Source of the DNA: Exiguobacterium sibiricum 7-3
GTDB lineage: Bacteria > Bacillota > Bacilli > Exiguobacteriales > Exiguobacteriaceae
Assembly: GCF_000620865.1 (NCBI RefSeq)
Contig: NZ_KK211190.1
Location: forward strand, 2,245,971 to 2,309,970
DNA length: 64,000 nucleotides
Direction: 5' to 3'
This document shows, piece after piece, positions 62,953-64,000 of this stretch (position 1 is the first letter of the stretch; each line of letters opens with the position of its first letter). The translations under genes were made by a program, and so were the position numbers. A model generated the notes under the pieces. That model was not told the origin of the DNA. It did not search any database and saw only the letters and a list, made by a program, of their open reading frames with translations.

Positions 62953-64000
62953 ATGTCCCCAGACTTTTTTGAACGGATGGAGATGGAAACCGGGACCAAA
63001 CTAAATGCTGTCCAGCGCCAAGCGATTGAACACGATCGAGGTCCGCTCCTATTACTCGCTTCCCCGGGTTCAGGAAAAACAACAACATTGAATTTTAAAA
63101 TTGCCTATTTGATTCTCGAGAAAAAGGTGAATCCCCGATCCATTCTCGGATTAACTTTCAGTAAAGCTGCTGCTCATGAGATGGCAGAACGTTTTCACGA
63201 TTGGTTTCATCATTTAATCGGGACAACGGCTTCCTTCTCGACGATTCACAGTTTTGCTTTTCAAGTCGTCCGTGATTATGCGGCAACACATCGGCTTCAG
63301 TATACGATTATCGAAGGAGCCATTGAAAAAACAGCAACACACCGTCCGGAACAGCCGTTGCATAAACGAATGATTCTTCGCCGGATTTTCCAAGAAATTA
63401 ATCGGAGCGTCATTACGGAAGATCAGATGGATGAATTACTGCGAATGATTTCCTTCGTTAAAAATCGGTTATTGGCAACGAAAGATATTGAAACATTAAA
63501 AACGACCATTAAACATTTCCCGGAGATTTACTCCGCTTATGAACAATTCAAATTGCGGGATCCGCTCCACCCACTGATGGACTTTGATGACATGTTGACG
63601 TATGCCAATACGATCCTTTCAGAAGATGCGGCACTGCTTAGATCGTACCAACGGCGTTTTGAGTATATTTTAACGGACGAAAGTCAGGATACTTCTCTAG
63701 TCCAGCATCAACTTGTCGAAAAACTGGCGTTGCCTCACAATAACCTTTGTGTCGTCGCCGATGATGATCAAACGTTGTACAGCTGGCGTGGCGCGGATGT
63801 ATCAAAAATTATCCACTTTAAGGATACGTATCCTGATGCGACCGTATTGTATATGGAACAAAACTATCGTTCCTCTAAAGAAATCGTCGAGACCGCCAAT
63901 CGTTTCATTCAGCGTAATAAGGTCCGTTATCCTAAGAAGATGTATACGGAAAATCCGTCTTCACGTGCCATCACCGTGGAAACTTTGCCCGCTTACGAAG
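62953..64000 (+). CDS. UvrD/Rep-family DNA helicase (N-terminal part, runs off the window)
   Basis: The first 349 residues are visible. The Q-motif region is KLNAVQRQAIEH, and Walker A is LLASPGSGKTTTLNFKI. The segment GLTFSKAAAHEMAERF follows, then TIHSFAF, the Walker B region ILTDESQDTSLVQ, VVADDDQTLYSWRGA and QNYRSSKEIV. It is a superfamily 1A helicase, shorter in its insert than UvrD/PcrA and resembling Bacillus YjcD-type proteins. GAGGTGA sets the start at the ATG at 62953; an upstream GTG at 62941 overlaps that site. Confidence 0.9.
   Translation, partial: MSPDFFERMEMETGTKLNAVQRQAIEHDRGPLLLLASPGSGKTTTLNFKIAYLILEKKVNPRSILGLTFSKAAAHEMAERFHDWFHHLIGTTASFSTIHSFAFQVVRDYAATHRLQYTIIEGAIEKTATHRPEQPLHKRMILRRIFQEINRSVITEDQMDELLRMISFVKNRLLATKDIETLKTTIKHFPEIYSAYEQFKLRDPLHPLMDFDDMLTYANTILSEDAALLRSYQRRFEYILTDESQDTSLVQHQLVEKLALPHNNLCVVADDDQTLYSWRGADVSKIIHFKDTYPDATVLYMEQNYRSSKEIVETANRFIQRNKVRYPKKMYTENPSSRAITVETLPAYE

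Noticed and set aside
62906-63088. Reverse-strand open frame over the helicase start
   Set aside because: It is antisense to the UvrD-family Walker A region, which is clearly coding on the forward strand.

Overview
This 64 kb window is an ordinary chromosomal segment of a Gram-positive bacterium of class Bacilli. The best guess is Exiguobacterium or a close relative. The evidence is the Bacillus-like gene families (AddAB, ComK, CssRS-like, GlpPFKD, YitT, YisL, MgsA), the strong AGGAGG/GGGGGAA ribosome binding sites, the frequent GTG/TTG starts and a C30 (staphyloxanthin-type) carotenoid locus. No prophage, insertion sequence, CRISPR array, rRNA or tRNA was seen. Coding density is high and nearly every operon ends in a clear rho-independent terminator.

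Layout. 1-5150: ArsB/NhaD permease (partial), psd with a coupled membrane thioredoxin, iadA, a DUF2929 protein, a HAD phosphatase and YitT. 5350-16320: a maltodextrin regulon with GH65 maltose phosphorylase (malP), a LacI-type regulator, a membrane-anchored alpha-amylase, permeases malG/malF, lipoprotein malE, and a divergent neopullulanase/cyclomaltodextrinase. LacI-type operators and one CcpA cre site sit in the promoters, and no ABC ATPase gene is present. 16430-21200: cation/proton antiporter, enoyl-CoA hydratase, MATE exporter, YbaK, pssA. 21300-30600: a two-armed convergent carotenoid locus. The right-going arm is cruF-like, acyltransferase, glycosyltransferase, crtNb/crtP-like; the left-going arm is methyltransferase, crtN, crtN-like, crtM. 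Between the arms lies a 430 bp stretch that looks like an undescribed structured RNA. 30700-41230: YisL, a large sensor kinase with a CheY-like regulator, and addA/addB. 41500-50900: truncated haemoglobin, two small unknown proteins, comK, cssSR-like two-component system, a 51-aa small protein, mgsA, acyl-CoA ligase, a short-chain dehydrogenase, lplA and a DsbA/FrnE protein. 50940-55830: the glycerol regulon glpD, glpK, glpF, glpP with two antitermination leaders. 55960-64000: YczE-like protein, an ABC-2 transporter, two GNATs, a diguanylate cyclase, GH32 sucrase and the start of a UvrD-family helicase.

How genes work together. Starch or dextrin is cut outside the cell by the anchored amylase, captured by MalE, imported by MalFG with an ATPase encoded elsewhere, trimmed by the neopullulanase and phosphorolysed by MalP. 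The carotenoid genes together predict a hydrated, glycosylated, acylated and perhaps methyl-esterified C30 pigment. Glycerol is imported by GlpF, phosphorylated by GlpK and oxidised by GlpD, under GlpP antitermination and CcpA repression. The two fatty-acid degradation genes (17644 and 46491) share FadR-like boxes.

Most notable signal: at 25360-25715 a predicted transcript has its own extended -10 promoter and terminator and folds as a chain of hairpins. Four of them have different stems but the identical hexaloop TCCCCG. Another loop, TTCCCCCTT, is complementary to the GGGGGAA-type ribosome binding sites used by several genes in this window. Also unusual are genes whose strong Shine-Dalgarno sequence is separated from the start codon by a hairpin (42857, 56007, possibly addB).
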